From NCBI RefSeq assembly GCF_916858655.1, contig NZ_CAKASL010000002.1, positions 62,001 to 126,000 of the forward strand: a stretch of DNA of 64,000 bases. The letters run 5' to 3'. Under the pieces are notes generated by a model. The model ran no database searches. It was not told the DNA's origin and worked only from the letters and a program-made list of their open reading frames with translations. Positions 46,108 to 55,305 of this stretch are shown here, one piece after another; within the stretch, counting starts at the first letter, position 1, and every line of letters begins with the position of its first letter. The stretch is from Aeromicrobium sp. Leaf350 (GTDB taxonomy: Bacteria; Actinomycetota; Actinomycetes; Propionibacteriales; Nocardioidaceae). Made by a program: the position numbers and the translations under genes.

Positions 46108-46836
46108 ATGACTCTGTACCGCGACACCGCGGTCGTGCTGCGCACCCACAAGCTCGGCGAGGCCGACCGCATCATCACGATGCTGACCCGCCACCACGGC
46201 CAGGTTCGCGCCGTCGCGAAGGGCGTGCGCAAGACCTCCAGCCGGCTCGGTGGGCGCCTCGAGCCGTTCATGCACGTCGACCTGCAGTTCGCGGTGGGCC
46301 GCACGCTCGACATCGTGACGCAGGCCCAGACGATCGACCCGTTCTCGCGCCGGCTCGGCGGCGACTACCGCGCCTACACGGCCGGCACCGTGATGCTGGA
46401 GACCGCCGAGCGCGTCGTGCCGGAGGACTCCGAGGCCTCCCTCCCGCAGTACCAGCTGCTCGTCGGAGCGCTGCGAGCCCTGACCGAGCAGCGTCAGCCC
46501 CCCGGGCAGCTGCTCGACTCCTACCAGCTGCGGGCGCTGTCGATCGCGGGCTACGCGCCGAGCTTCGGTCGGTGTGCCCGGTGCGGTGCTCCTGGTCCGC
46601 ACCGCAACTTCAACGCCGCCTCGGGCGGCATCCTGTGCGACACCTGCCGTGTGCCGGGATCGGCCGCGCCCAGCGCGCCCACCGTGAGCCTGCTGGGCGC
46701 TCTGCTCGCGGGGGACTGGGAGGCGGTCACCACCTCCGACGACCGGTCGCGGCGCGAGGCCACCGGCATCGTCAACGCCTACGTCGCCTGGCACCTGGAG
46801 CGCTCCCTGCGATCGCTCGCGCACGTCGATCGGTAG
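46108..46836 (+). CDS. recO: DNA repair protein RecO
   Basis: A 242-residue RecO, which loads RecA on SSB-coated DNA with RecR and anneals strands. The N-terminal OB domain opens with [29 protein letters not shown] zinc-type cluster C-x2-C...C-x2-C (CARCG, CDTC) lies near residues 155-180, as in Deinococcus and actinobacterial forms. uppS follows after 10 bp, the normal actinobacterial pairing recO-uppS. Confidence 0.96.
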   Translation: MTLYRDTAVVLRTHKLGEADRIITMLTRHHGQVRAVAKGVRKTSSRLGGRLEPFMHVDLQFAVGRTLDIVTQAQTIDPFSRRLGGDYRAYTAGTVMLETAERVVPEDSEASLPQYQLLVGALRALTEQRQPPGQLLDSYQLRALSIAGYAPSFGRCARCGAPGPHRNFNAASGGILCDTCRVPGSAAPSAPTVSLLGALLAGDWEAVTTSDDRSRREATGIVNAYVAWHLERSLRSLAHVDR

Positions 46837-46846
46837 GTTCGTCGCG
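46834..46846 (+). promoter_or_regulatory. -10 element TAGGTT for uppS, leaderless-type
   Basis: TAGGTT at 46834-46839 overlaps the recO stop codon and lies 7 nt before ATG 46847. uppS may thus be transcribed both from its own promoter and with recO. Confidence 0.45.
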
Positions 46847-47638
46847 ATGAGCCCGTCCGTCCCGCCGCCCCCTCGTCGCAGAGAGCCCCGCCCGCCGCGG
46901 CCGCATCCGTCCGGGGTGCGTGCACCCGACCTGCCCCCCGAGCTCGTGCCGCGGCACGTCGGGATCGTGATGGACGGCAACGGCCGCTGGGCCAAGGGGC
47001 GCGGGCTGCCCCGCACGGCGGGCCACGAGATGGGCGAGGCGGCGCTGTTCGACGTCGTCGAGGGCGCGGTCGAGCTCGGCATCGAGGCCGTCTCCGCGTA
47101 CGCGTTCTCGACCGAGAACTGGAAGCGGTCGCCGGAGGAGGTGCGCTTCCTCATGGGCTTCAACCGCGACGTCATCCGTCGTCGCCGCGACGAGATGCAC
47201 GAGATGGGCGTGCGCGTCCGGTGGGCCGGTCGCCGCCCGCGGCTCTGGCGCAGCGTCATCAAGGAGCTCGAGGCGGCCGAGGAGCTGACGCGTCACAACA
47301 CGGTCTGCACCCTGACGATGTGCGTCAACTACGGCGGTCGGGCCGAGATCGTCGACGCGGCCACGGCCCTGGCGCGCGACGTGGCGGCCGGCACGGTCAA
47401 TCCCGATCGCATCGACGAACGCACCTTCGCCCGCTACCTGGACGAGCCGTGGATGCCCGACGTCGACCTCTTCTGGCGCACCTCGGGCGAGCAGCGCACC
47501 AGCAACTTCCTGCTCTGGCAGTCGGCCTACGCCGAGATGGTGTTCAGCGACATCGCCTGGCCCGACGTCGACCGCCGAGCACTGTTCACCGCGGTCGAGG
47601 AGTACGCGAGCCGCAACCGCCGCTACGGCTCGGCCTGA
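46847..47638 (+). CDS. uppS: Isoprenyl transferase (undecaprenyl/decaprenyl diphosphate synthase)
   Basis: A 263-residue cis-prenyltransferase that makes the C50-C55 lipid carrier for cell-wall sugars. The P-loop [13 protein letters not shown] with catalytic Asp, the AFSTENWKR segment and the dimer/Mg motif [19 protein letters not shown]...Y.E are intact. The first 30 residues are a Pro/Arg-rich extension. It links functionally with ispD upstream in the window, which supplies the C5 units. Confidence 0.96.
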   Translation: MSPSVPPPPRRREPRPPRPHPSGVRAPDLPPELVPRHVGIVMDGNGRWAKGRGLPRTAGHEMGEAALFDVVEGAVELGIEAVSAYAFSTENWKRSPEEVRFLMGFNRDVIRRRRDEMHEMGVRVRWAGRRPRLWRSVIKELEAAEELTRHNTVCTLTMCVNYGGRAEIVDAATALARDVAAGTVNPDRIDERTFARYLDEPWMPDVDLFWRTSGEQRTSNFLLWQSAYAEMVFSDIAWPDVDRRALFTAVEEYASRNRRYGSA

Positions 47639-47639
47639 G

Positions 47640-48416
47640 TCACCCGGCTCGCCGGATCGGCGCTCGGGTCGCGACCGGGTCCTGCGTGAGGAACGCGAGC
47701 ACGAGGTCGGCGACGAGCTCGGGCTTGTCCATGATGTGCACGTGTGACGTGCCGGGCACGATCGCCAGCTCGGCGTCCGGGACGGAGCGGTAGAGGTCGA
47801 GCGAGTGCTCCGGAGCGACGACGTCGTCGTCGCCGGCGAGCACGAGCGTGCGTGACCGCACGGCGGCGAGGTCGTCGGTCGTGAGCGTGGGCTGGGTCAT
47901 GGCCATGCGCAGGACCTTCTCGACGACCACGACGAAGTGGTCGGCCGGGTCGGGCGAGACCTCGGCGTACCGCCCGGCGAGCGGCGACTGCACCATGCCG
48001 GCGGCGGCAGCGGCGGGGTCGTCGCCGAACATGTCGGGCAGCAGGCCGTCGTGGTGGAACTGGCCACTCATCAGCACGAGGCGATCGACGAGGTCGGGCC
48101 GGCGGAGCGCGACGATCAGAGCGGTCGTGGCGCCGTCGCTGTAGCCGACGAGATCGGCCGGGCCGCCGACGACCTGCTCGAGGAACGCGATGGTGTCGCT
48201 CGCGTTCTGCTCGAAGCCGAGTGGGCCGGAGGTGTCGGCCGTGCGGCCGTGGCCCCGGCGCTCCGGGCGGTACACGTGGCGGACTGCGGCGTACCGCTCC
48301 AGCACCGGATCGACCTCGTTCGCGTCACTGAAGCCGCCGTGGAGGTAGACCATCGACGGGCCGGAGCCGTGCTCGTCGAACCAGAAGGTCACGTCGTCAT
48401 GGGTGAACTCAGCCAT
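47640..48416 (-). CDS. Alpha/beta hydrolase
   Basis: A 258-residue hydrolase with the oxyanion-hole motif YLHGGFSDAN, the nucleophile elbow GYSDGA (Ser in GxSxG), the acid in VLAGDDDVVAPE and the catalytic His in GTSHVHIMDKP. The catalytic triad is complete. The substrate is unknown; esterase or thioesterase activity is plausible. It converges with uppS with 1 bp between stop codons. Confidence 0.9.
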   Translation of the reverse strand: MAEFTHDDVTFWFDEHGSGPSMVYLHGGFSDANEVDPVLERYAAVRHVYRPERRGHGRTADTSGPLGFEQNASDTIAFLEQVVGGPADLVGYSDGATTALIVALRRPDLVDRLVLMSGQFHHDGLLPDMFGDDPAAAAAGMVQSPLAGRYAEVSPDPADHFVVVVEKVLRMAMTQPTLTTDDLAAVRSRTLVLAGDDDVVAPEHSLDLYRSVPDAELAIVPGTSHVHIMDKPELVADLVLAFLTQDPVATRAPIRRAG

Positions 48417-48600
48417 GCAGCCAGTCTGCGACGGGCCACTGACAGTTGCACGGACGACCCGGCGTGGCGGACGGCTGCCCCTCCGCCGGTACCACGATTC
48501 CCTCCCTCCTCCCGGACGTCTTGCATCGCAAGAGGCGGCCGATCACGGCCCGCGACGGAGGACGCTCGAGGGCATCACCCACGATCCCGGAGGACCCGCC

Positions 48601-49122
48601 ATGACCCAGCAGACCACCACCCAGCTCAACGACGTCGACCTCGCGGCCGTCGGCTCCCTCGTCGAGGGCATCCAGGGCGATCCCGCGAAGGCGGCGACCA
48701 CGTGGGCCGCGCACGTCACCTGGGACGGCGGCTTTGCGTCGCACGCCCGCGTCCGCCAGTTCGACGGCATCCGCTCCGACGAGCCGCCCGCCCTCGGTGG
48801 AGGCGACACGGCCCCCAACCCGGTCGAGCAGCTGCTCGGCGCGCTCGGCAACTGCCTCGCGGTGGGCTACGCGGCGAACGCGAGCGTCGCCGGCGTGCCG
48901 ATCGACGCGCTCTCGATCGACCTCCAGGGCGACCTGGACCTGCACGTCTTCCTCGGGCTGAAGGAGGGGCACGCCGGGTTCGACACGATCCGCGCCAAGG
49001 TCACCCTCGAGTCGTCCGCCCCGCGCGAGCAGGTCGAGCAGCTGCACGCTCGGGTGCTCGACTCCTCACCCGTCGGCCACACGCTGCGCTCGGCCGTGCC
49101 GGTCGACATCACCCTCGTCTGA
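48601..49122 (+). CDS. OsmC-family protein lacking the second cysteine
   Basis: A 173-residue OsmC/Ohr-fold protein. The first catalytic Cys is kept (Cys85 in LGNCLAVGY). The second, normally in a CPV..TL motif, is Ser156 in SSPVGHTLR. Classical OsmC/Ohr peroxidases need both cysteines to turn over, so this may be a variant with another role. GGAGG precedes ATG 48601; the longer frame upstream is non-coding intergenic DNA. Confidence 0.85.
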   Translation: MTQQTTTQLNDVDLAAVGSLVEGIQGDPAKAATTWAAHVTWDGGFASHARVRQFDGIRSDEPPALGGGDTAPNPVEQLLGALGNCLAVGYAANASVAGVPIDALSIDLQGDLDLHVFLGLKEGHAGFDTIRAKVTLESSAPREQVEQLHARVLDSSPVGHTLRSAVPVDITLV

Positions 49123-49128
49123 GGGCGC

Positions 49129-50394
49129 TCACGCGTCGAACAGGCCCTGGGCGATGTGCTCACCGGGACGGACCCCGGGTGGCACCGCGTAGAGGGCCGA
49201 CCCGACGTGACGGATGTACTCGTTGAGCGCATCGGTCTTGAGCGAGCTCTGCACCTGCACGAACTGGGCCGGATCACGCTGGAAGGACAGGAAGAACAGT
49301 CCGGCCGTGATCTGGCCCAGGTCGTTGTTGCCGTCGACGTAGTTGTACCCGCGCCGCAGGAGCTGCACGCCGTCGTTCTGGTCGGGGTGGGCCAGCCGGA
49401 CGTGCGACGTCGCGGGCAGGGCGAAGTCGCCGGTCGAGGACTGCATCTCGAAGTCGGGCTCGGTCATCTCGGTGCCGCCCGAGAGGGGAGCGCCCTCGCC
49501 CTTCGAGCGTCCGACCACGAGCTCCTGCTCCTCCAGGCGGGTCCGGTCCCAGCTCTCGATCGTCATCTGGATCGTGCGCGCCACGAGGTAGCTGCCGCCC
49601 GCCATCCAGCCGTCGTCGGCCCACACCCACCGATCGAGCGCCTCTGCGTCGTCGGAGAGGATGTTGGCGGTGCCGTCCTTGAAGCCGAAGAGGTTGCGCG
49701 GGGTCTGCTGCTGGGCACTGGTGCGCGACGTGCGCCCGTAGCCGAGACGGGTCCAGCGCACCTGTGCCCGGCCGAAGGCCATCCGGCTGAGGTTGCGGAT
49801 CGCGTGCACCACGACCTGGGGGTCGTCGGCGCACGCCTGGATGCAGAGGTCGCCGCCGCTGATCGGCTCCTCGAGGAGGTCGAAGGCGAAGAGGGGCAGG
49901 GGTGTGAGCGCCTCCGGACGTCGGTCGGCGATGCCGAACGGGTCGCCCTCGCGGTCGAACAACGAGGGCCCGAGGCCGAAGGTCAGCGTCAGGCGGTGGG
50001 GGCCGAGACCGAGCGCCTCGCCCGTGTCGTCCGGGGGAGCGAGGGGGGAGCCGTCGACGGCACCGGTGTCGCCGACCTCCCGACCAGCCATCAGCTGCTC
50101 GGCCGCCTCGGTCCAGTCCTGGAGGAGGGAGATGAGGTCGTCGCGGTCGGCCCCGGCGGTCATGTCGAGGCTCGCGAAGTACAGGTGCTGCTGCACGGGA
50201 GTCGTGATGCCGGCCTGGTGCTCGCCACGGAAGGCGTAGGTCTGCGAGCTCGGGTCGTCGACGCGCGCCGCGGTGGCGCGGCCGGCACCGAATCCGGCGG
50301 CGGTCCCGGCGGCCGCCAGGGCAGCCATGCCCAGGGCACCCCGGCGCGAGACGCCTCGCGCGGGGGTGCCCTCGGGGCTGGTCGGGTCGCTCAC
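49129..50394 (-). CDS. efeB: EfeB, Tat-exported DyP-type heme peroxidase
   Basis: A 421-residue dye-decolorising peroxidase of the EfeUOB iron uptake system. A Tat signal (SRRGALGMAALAAAGTAAGFGAGRATA) leads the protein, and the DyP signature GxxDG is seen in FGFKDGTANI. EfeB is thought to oxidise or strip iron for EfeO/EfeU on the outside. It is last in the operon, overlapping efeO by 4 bp (GTGA). Confidence 0.95.
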   Translation of the reverse strand: MSDPTSPEGTPARGVSRRGALGMAALAAAGTAAGFGAGRATAARVDDPSSQTYAFRGEHQAGITTPVQQHLYFASLDMTAGADRDDLISLLQDWTEAAEQLMAGREVGDTGAVDGSPLAPPDDTGEALGLGPHRLTLTFGLGPSLFDREGDPFGIADRRPEALTPLPLFAFDLLEEPISGGDLCIQACADDPQVVVHAIRNLSRMAFGRAQVRWTRLGYGRTSRTSAQQQTPRNLFGFKDGTANILSDDAEALDRWVWADDGWMAGGSYLVARTIQMTIESWDRTRLEEQELVVGRSKGEGAPLSGGTEMTEPDFEMQSSTGDFALPATSHVRLAHPDQNDGVQLLRRGYNYVDGNNDLGQITAGLFFLSFQRDPAQFVQVQSSLKTDALNEYIRHVGSALYAVPPGVRPGEHIAQGLFDA

Positions 50395-51605
50395 TCGCCC
50401 GGATCGACGCCCAGCACCGTGAACGTGAGCTGCGAGAGCGGCTCGCTCAGGGCGTTGAGCTGCGCACCGAGCGCGTTGCGGGCCGTCTGGTCGACCGTGG
50501 CGTAGGAGACGAAGCCGGCGTCGTAGCTGCCGTAGGTCGCGAGCAGGGCCTTCATGGCGGCGAACTGCTCGTCGAGCTCGGCGACGAGGTCCTCGCCGTC
50601 CTGGCCCTTGCCGGCCGCGATGTCGCGCACGGTGCCGTAGGCGACCTCGGCCCCCTCGACGTTGGCGAGGAAGTCGTACAGGTCGGTGTGGGCGAACTCG
50701 TTCTCCTCGCCGGGGAGCTTGCCGTCAGGTGCCGCGATCTCGTCGAGCAGGCCGATCGCGCCGTTGGTGATGTCGTCGACGGTCAGCTCGAAGTCGTCGG
50801 CGTGCACCTGGTCGTACAGCGACTGGATGTCGGCGTCGAGCTGGTCGGCCACAGCGGCACGGCCGGCCTGGTCGAGCGGCTGGATGTCCTCGCCGGGGTA
50901 GTTGACCCGGGCCTCGTCGATCCAGAGGTCCATCTCGATGCGGTGGAAGCCCGTGAACTCCAGGCCCTCGGCCTCGGCGCCCGGCTTGCGGTAGTCGATC
51001 TTCGGGTCGAGGTCGCCGAAGTTGCCGGCCGTGGGCTCGACGCGCTCGTAGTTGATGCGGGCGAGCGGGAAGAGGCGGCGGGCCTCGTCGTCGTTACCGG
51101 CGCGGTAGGCGTCGGTGAACGCCTTGGTGCCCGTGACGAGCTCGGCGACCTGGGTCTTGGTGTACGCCGTGTAGCTCGCGACGGCCTCGTCGGTCGCCGC
51201 CTGGTCGCTCTCGGAGGCCTCGAGCTCGTCGCCGCTCACGCTGAAGTCGGCCTGGCCGACGCCCTCACCGACCATACCGGGCTTGCAGACCGTGAAGTAG
51301 TCGCCGGGCTGCAGCTGCACCGTGAGGTCGCGGCTCGACCCGGCGGCGATGTTCTCGACCTCGCCGATGATCCGCAGGCCGTCGTCGGCCAGCACGTAGA
51401 ACTCGGTGACGTCGTCGCCCGTGTTCTCCACCTCGAAGCGCACCGGGCCGCTCGTGGCGGTGGCGGTCTCGACCTGGCACTCGTCGGCCGTGCTCGTGAC
51501 GGCGATCGCGGTGGCCGAGGCGTCGTCGTTCTCGACGCACCCGGTCAGGGCGAGGGCGCCGGTGACGACGAGCGGGATCGCCCACTGGGAGGCAGTGCGG
51601 TTCAT
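50391..51605 (-). CDS. efeO: EfeO, periplasmic iron-binding lipoprotein
   Basis: A 404-residue lipoprotein. The lipobox LTGC places the lipidated Cys at residue 23. An N-terminal cupredoxin-like domain (residues 35-125, with CQVET and DYFTVCKPG) is followed by the M75 peptidase-like iron-binding domain with the conserved HRIEMDLW motif. This is the two-domain EfeO form. It overlaps efeU by 4 bp and passes iron to that permease. Confidence 0.95.
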   Translation of the reverse strand: MNRTASQWAIPLVVTGALALTGCVENDDASATAIAVTSTADECQVETATATSGPVRFEVENTGDDVTEFYVLADDGLRIIGEVENIAAGSSRDLTVQLQPGDYFTVCKPGMVGEGVGQADFSVSGDELEASESDQAATDEAVASYTAYTKTQVAELVTGTKAFTDAYRAGNDDEARRLFPLARINYERVEPTAGNFGDLDPKIDYRKPGAEAEGLEFTGFHRIEMDLWIDEARVNYPGEDIQPLDQAGRAAVADQLDADIQSLYDQVHADDFELTVDDITNGAIGLLDEIAAPDGKLPGEENEFAHTDLYDFLANVEGAEVAYGTVRDIAAGKGQDGEDLVAELDEQFAAMKALLATYGSYDAGFVSYATVDQTARNALGAQLNALSEPLSQLTFTVLGVDPGE

Positions 51606-52498
51606 GAGGCTCCTTCAGGGATGAGCGGGGTGGCCGCGGGCGTGCGGCGGCGGGTGACGCGCAGGAAGAGGGTCAGGACGACGACGAGGTAGAGGGCCCA
51701 GGCGAGCACCTCGAGGATCGTCATCTCGGGGCTGAAGCCGATCGTGCCCTTGAGGATCGCGGCAGGAAGGCCCGACGGGTCGATCACGTCGGGGATGCGG
51801 AAGAGCCACGCGGACTCGCCGTACAGGCCGGAGACGAAGGAGCCGGCGCCCTCGGGAGCGGGCTCGAACGGGCCCGGGAGGAAGCGGGCCTCCTGCAGGT
51901 CGTGCACCGCGTAGGCGAGCACGCCCGCGGCGACGACGACGAGCAGGCCGCCGGTCCACTGGAAGAACTTCGCGAGGTCGATGCGCACGATCCCGCGGTG
52001 GATCAGGGCGCCGAGCGCGACGGCGGCGGCCAGGCCGAGCACGGCTCCGAGCCACGGCGACTCGCCCTCGCCGGAGGACCTGACGGCGCTCCAGAGGAAG
52101 AGGGCCGTCTCGATGCCCTCGCGCGCGACGGCGAGGAACCCGACGAGCACGAGGCTCCATGCCGCACCGGTGAGGGCCTGGTCGACCTCGCCCTCGAGGT
52201 GACTCTTGAGGTGGCGGGCGGTCCGGGCCATCCAGAAGACCATCCAGGTCACGAACCCGACCGCCACGATCGACATCGTGCCGCCGATGAGCTCCTGGGC
52301 CTGGAACGTGAGTCCGTAGGTGCCGAACGTCAGGATCGCGCCGACCGCGAGCGAGAGCAGGACCGCGGCGGCGACACCGAGCCAGATGCGGGCCCGGACC
52401 TCGGGCCGGCCGACCTTGCGCACGTAGGCCAGGAGGATGCCGACCACCAGCGCGGCCTCGAGGCCCTCACGGAGCCCGATGATGAACGTGCCGACCAC
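51602..52498 (-). CDS. efeU: EfeU, FTR1-type iron permease
   Basis: A 298-residue inner-membrane iron permease with seven helices. The two iron-binding REGxE motifs are intact (REGLE at residues 10-14 and REGIE near residue 118). First gene of efeUOB; start GTG 52498. A DtxR/IdeR-type box lies 35-53 bp upstream. Confidence 0.95.
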   Translation of the reverse strand: MVGTFIIGLREGLEAALVVGILLAYVRKVGRPEVRARIWLGVAAAVLLSLAVGAILTFGTYGLTFQAQELIGGTMSIVAVGFVTWMVFWMARTARHLKSHLEGEVDQALTGAAWSLVLVGFLAVAREGIETALFLWSAVRSSGEGESPWLGAVLGLAAAVALGALIHRGIVRIDLAKFFQWTGGLLVVVAAGVLAYAVHDLQEARFLPGPFEPAPEGAGSFVSGLYGESAWLFRIPDVIDPSGLPAAILKGTIGFSPEMTILEVLAWALYLVVVLTLFLRVTRRRTPAATPLIPEGAS

Positions 52499-52532
52499 GA
52501 TGCTCCGTCCGGTGCCTGCTCACAGAATTCAC

Positions 52533-52551
52533 TCAGGCAAGGCTCACCTGA
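52533..52551 (-). promoter_or_regulatory. IdeR/DtxR-type iron box upstream of efeUOB
   Basis: TCAGGCAAGGCTCACCTGA is a 19-bp dyad that matches the DtxR/IdeR consensus TTAGGTTAGGCTAACCTAA at 14 of 19 positions. It is placed to block efeUOB transcription when iron is plentiful. Confidence 0.75.
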
Positions 52552-52562
52552 GCCGGAGGAGC

Positions 52563-53786
52563 CTAGCATGCTGGGCAGGGAGCCGCCTCGACCTCGACCG
52601 TGCGCCCACGCTCGACCCGCCAGGACGCCGCGGCGACCAGCAGCCCGACGAGCGCGAGCGAGATCGACAGCGGTAGCAGGGCGCGATAGCCGAGGCCGGC
52701 CGTGATGACGAGTCCGCCGGCCCACGGGCCGATGGCGTTGCCGATGTTGAACGCCGCGACGTTGACGCCGGCGACGAGGTTGGGGGCCTGGTCGCCGTGC
52801 TGGAAGATGCGGGCGTTGATGGCCGACGCGACGGTGAAGGTCGCGAAGCCCCAGACGACGACGGCAGGCACGATCGCGACGGCTGACGGAGCAGCGAGCC
52901 AGACCACGGCCAGCGACACGATCGTGGCGAGCAGCGACACCACGACGTTGAGCAGCGGGTCGCGATCGGCGAACCGGCCGCCGACGGTGATGCCCGCGAA
53001 CGACCCCAGGCCGAACGCCAGCAGCACCAGGGGCACGACCCCTGCGGAGAGGCCGGAGACGTCGGTCAGCAAGGGGGAGAGGTACGAGAACGTCGCAACC
53101 ATCGTCGACTGCACCGCGACGGTGGTGCCCACGGCCAGCCAGAGCCGGCTGCCGGTCAGCCCCTGGAGCTCGCGTCGCGCGAGGGCGCCGATCGCGATCT
53201 TCTCGTCGCTGGCGGTCTCGGGCACCAGGAGCGCGACCGCCACGGTCGCGGCGACGCTCAGGGCGGCGACGGCGACGAACGTGGACTCCCAGCCCCAGTG
53301 GTCGCTGACCCAGGTGCCCGCCGGCACGCCGACGATGTTGGCGAGCGTGATGCCGCTGATGAGCGTGCCGAGACCACGGGCGGTGAGGTTCTTCGGTGTC
53401 ACGGCGACGACCGTGACGCTGGCGACGGCCCAGAACGTGGCGCACGCGACGGCGGCGACGACGCGGGTGGTGACCAGCAGGCCGAAGCTCGTGGTGAGCG
53501 CGCCGGCGAGGTGCGCGAGGGCGAAGACGACACCCGCCCCGACCAGGGTGACCTTGCGCGGCAGGCGCAGCGTGAGCAATGCCATGACCGGTGCGCCGAC
53601 GAGCATGCCGATCGCGAACGCGCTGATCAGCGAACCGGCCGCGGGGATCGACACGCCCAGCTCGCGGGCCATCTCGGGCAGGAGCCCGGCGAGCATGAAC
53701 TCGGACGTCCCGAGGCAGAAGATCCCGAGTGCCAGGACGGGAACGGCGACGGGCAGCCTGGTCGGCGTGGTGGTGGCGGTCGTCAT
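52563..53786 (-). CDS. MFS exporter, DHA1 (Cmx/AraJ-like)
   Basis: A 407-residue 12-helix transporter of the DHA1 family. PVLALGIFCLGTSEFMLAGLLPEMA opens it (typical of Cmx/CmlR chloramphenicol and AraJ-type exporters), and LTLRLPRKVTLVG is the helix 2-3 loop. GGGAGG precedes the ATG. It carries the same 17-bp operator as the TetR gene located just upstream, at nearly the same distance (18 bp). An efflux function induced by a TetR ligand is likely; the drug is unknown. Confidence 0.88.
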   Translation of the reverse strand: MTTATTTPTRLPVAVPVLALGIFCLGTSEFMLAGLLPEMARELGVSIPAAGSLISAFAIGMLVGAPVMALLTLRLPRKVTLVGAGVVFALAHLAGALTTSFGLLVTTRVVAAVACATFWAVASVTVVAVTPKNLTARGLGTLISGITLANIVGVPAGTWVSDHWGWESTFVAVAALSVAATVAVALLVPETASDEKIAIGALARRELQGLTGSRLWLAVGTTVAVQSTMVATFSYLSPLLTDVSGLSAGVVPLVLLAFGLGSFAGITVGGRFADRDPLLNVVVSLLATIVSLAVVWLAAPSAVAIVPAVVVWGFATFTVASAINARIFQHGDQAPNLVAGVNVAAFNIGNAIGPWAGGLVITAGLGYRALLPLSISLALVGLLVAAASWRVERGRTVEVEAAPCPAC

Positions 53787-53803
53787 GGTGGTCCTCCCGA
53801 GAT

Positions 53804-53820
53804 TCTGGATCGATCAGTAC
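53804..53820. promoter_or_regulatory. TetR operator copy upstream of the MFS gene
   Basis: TCTGGATCGATCAGTAC shares 15 of 17 bases with the copy at 54459-54475. It lies 18 bp upstream of the MFS start codon, in the promoter or leader. Confidence 0.6.
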
Positions 53821-53861
53821 AAAATGCGGGCGTGCGAAGGCCGGCCGGGGTGGGGCCGGGG

Positions 53862-54440
53862 TCAGAGCAGGGTCAGCAGCGTCGAGACGGCGTCGTCGAC
53901 GGGGTCGCGGTCGCGGTCGATGCGAGAGCGCACCTGCAGGCCGTCGACCGCGGCGTGCAGCACCGCGGCCAGCTGGTCGGCCGTGGCGCGGTCGGTCAGC
54001 GAGCCGTCGAGCTGCCCGCGTCGCACGACGTCGGCGATCATGCGGCGGAAGTCGTCGGCGTTGTCGGCCAGGGCCCTGCGGACCTCCTCGTCGCTCGAGC
54101 CGACCTCGACGCAGGCGTTGATCATGAGGCACGTGCGGCGGTCGTCGTCGCCCCACTGCTCGTCGAGCACGGTCGTCAGCACGACCCGCAGCAGCGCCCG
54201 GCCGTCCAGGTCGGTCGCCAGCAGGTCGGCGCGCTGCCCCTGCTTCTCGGCCGCGTACCGCAAGATCGCCTGCAGGTAGAGGTCGCGCTTGCTGCCGAAG
54301 GCGTTGTAGAGGCTGCTGCGTGACAGGCCCGTGCTGCGGCACAGCTCGTCGGTGGAGGTCGCGCCGTACCCGGAGTCCCAGAAGTCGTCGACCGCCGCGG
54401 CGAGCGCGGTGTCGGCGTCGAAGGAGCGAGGACGGGCCAC
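53862..54440 (-). CDS. TetR-family repressor
   Basis: A 192-residue TetR regulator. The N-terminal HTH is GATSTDELCRSTGLSRSSLYNAFGSKRDLYLQ (about residues 25-56); the C-terminal ligand domain contains a Cys (RRTCLMINACVEVG). GTG 54440 is 6 nt from a TACGGT hexamer, fitting a leaderless mRNA. The gene lies directly upstream of the MFS exporter, and both have the same operator, indicating autoregulation and control of the exporter. Confidence 0.9.
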   Translation of the reverse strand: MARPRSFDADTALAAAVDDFWDSGYGATSTDELCRSTGLSRSSLYNAFGSKRDLYLQAILRYAAEKQGQRADLLATDLDGRALLRVVLTTVLDEQWGDDDRRTCLMINACVEVGSSDEEVRRALADNADDFRRMIADVVRRGQLDGSLTDRATADQLAAVLHAAVDGLQVRSRIDRDRDPVDDAVSTLLTLL

Positions 54441-54446
54441 GCGACG

Positions 54447-54475
54447 ACCGTAGACCAATCTGGATCGATCTGTCC
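54447..54475 (-). promoter_or_regulatory. TetR gene promoter with operator
   Basis: On the minus strand TACGGT (complement of 54447-54452) lies 6 nt from GTG 54440. Just upstream of it TCTGGATCGATCTGTCC (54459-54475 on +) contains the inverted pair CTGGA/TCCAG and matches the MFS operator. Confidence 0.6.
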
Positions 54476-54512
54476 AGAACCCGGCGCGCGGTCCGGCCCG
54501 CGGCCACGCCGC

Positions 54513-54525
54513 TAGGCTCGGACTC
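54513..54525 (+). promoter_or_regulatory. -10 element TAGGCT for FAH-gltX, leaderless-type
   Basis: TAGGCT at 54513-54518 lies 7 nt before GTG 54526. Confidence 0.5.
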
Positions 54526-55305
54526 GTGCGTATTGCGAGATTTGCCGGAGATGACGATCCCCAGTTCGGCGTCGTGGGGGAGGAGGACGGCACCCCCACG
54601 ATCGCGGTGCTCAAGGGAGACCCGCTGTACGCGGGCATCGAGCTGACGGGCCAGAAGGTCCCGCTCGACGACGTGCGGCTGCTCGCGCCCGTCATCCCAC
54701 GCAGCAAGGTGCTCGGCATCGGACGCAACTACGCCGCCCACGCGGCCGAGCTCGGTAACGACCTGCCGACCGAGCCGCTCGTCTTCATCAAGCCCAACAC
54801 CAGCGTCGTGGGCCCCGGCGACCCGATCGTGTACCCGCGTCCGACCAAGGACCTGCACTTCGAGGGCGAGCTCGCGGTCGTCATCGGCCGCATCTGCCGC
54901 GACGTGCCGGCCGAGGACGCCGCGAAGGTCGTCTTCGGCTACACCGTCGCCAACGACGTGACGGCCCGCGACCTGCAGAAGTCCGACGGCCAGTGGGCCA
55001 GGGCCAAGGGCTACGACACGTTCTGCCCGCTCGGCCCGTGGATCGAGACCAACCTCGACACGTCGAACCTGCGCGTGCGCACGACCCTCAACGGCGAGAC
55101 CAAGCAGGACGGCACGACGGCCGACATGGTCTTCGACGTGCCCACGATCATCGCCTACGTCTCGAGCTTCATGACGCTGCTGCCCGGCGACGTCATCCTC
55201 ACCGGCACGCCGGAGGGCGTCGGACCGATGGTCGTCGGCGACTCCGTCAGCGTCACGGTCGCCGGCATCGGCACCCTCGTCAACCAGGTGGTCTCGCATG
55301 ACTGA
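54526..55305 (+). CDS. Fumarylacetoacetate hydrolase family protein
   Basis: A 259-residue FAH-fold hydrolase/isomerase. The opening is [12 protein letters not shown], the catalytic region [14 protein letters not shown] and the Mg2+ ligands in EGELAVVIG (E-x-E) and the [14 protein letters not shown] segment are all kept; TGTPEGVG is the usual late motif. Substrates in the family range from acylpyruvates to oxaloacetate and homoprotocatechuate products, so none is assigned. It overlaps gltX by 8 bp, a pairing conserved in actinobacteria. Confidence 0.92.
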   Translation: MRIARFAGDDDPQFGVVGEEDGTPTIAVLKGDPLYAGIELTGQKVPLDDVRLLAPVIPRSKVLGIGRNYAAHAAELGNDLPTEPLVFIKPNTSVVGPGDPIVYPRPTKDLHFEGELAVVIGRICRDVPAEDAAKVVFGYTVANDVTARDLQKSDGQWARAKGYDTFCPLGPWIETNLDTSNLRVRTTLNGETKQDGTTADMVFDVPTIIAYVSSFMTLLPGDVILTGTPEGVGPMVVGDSVSVTVAGIGTLVNQVVSHD

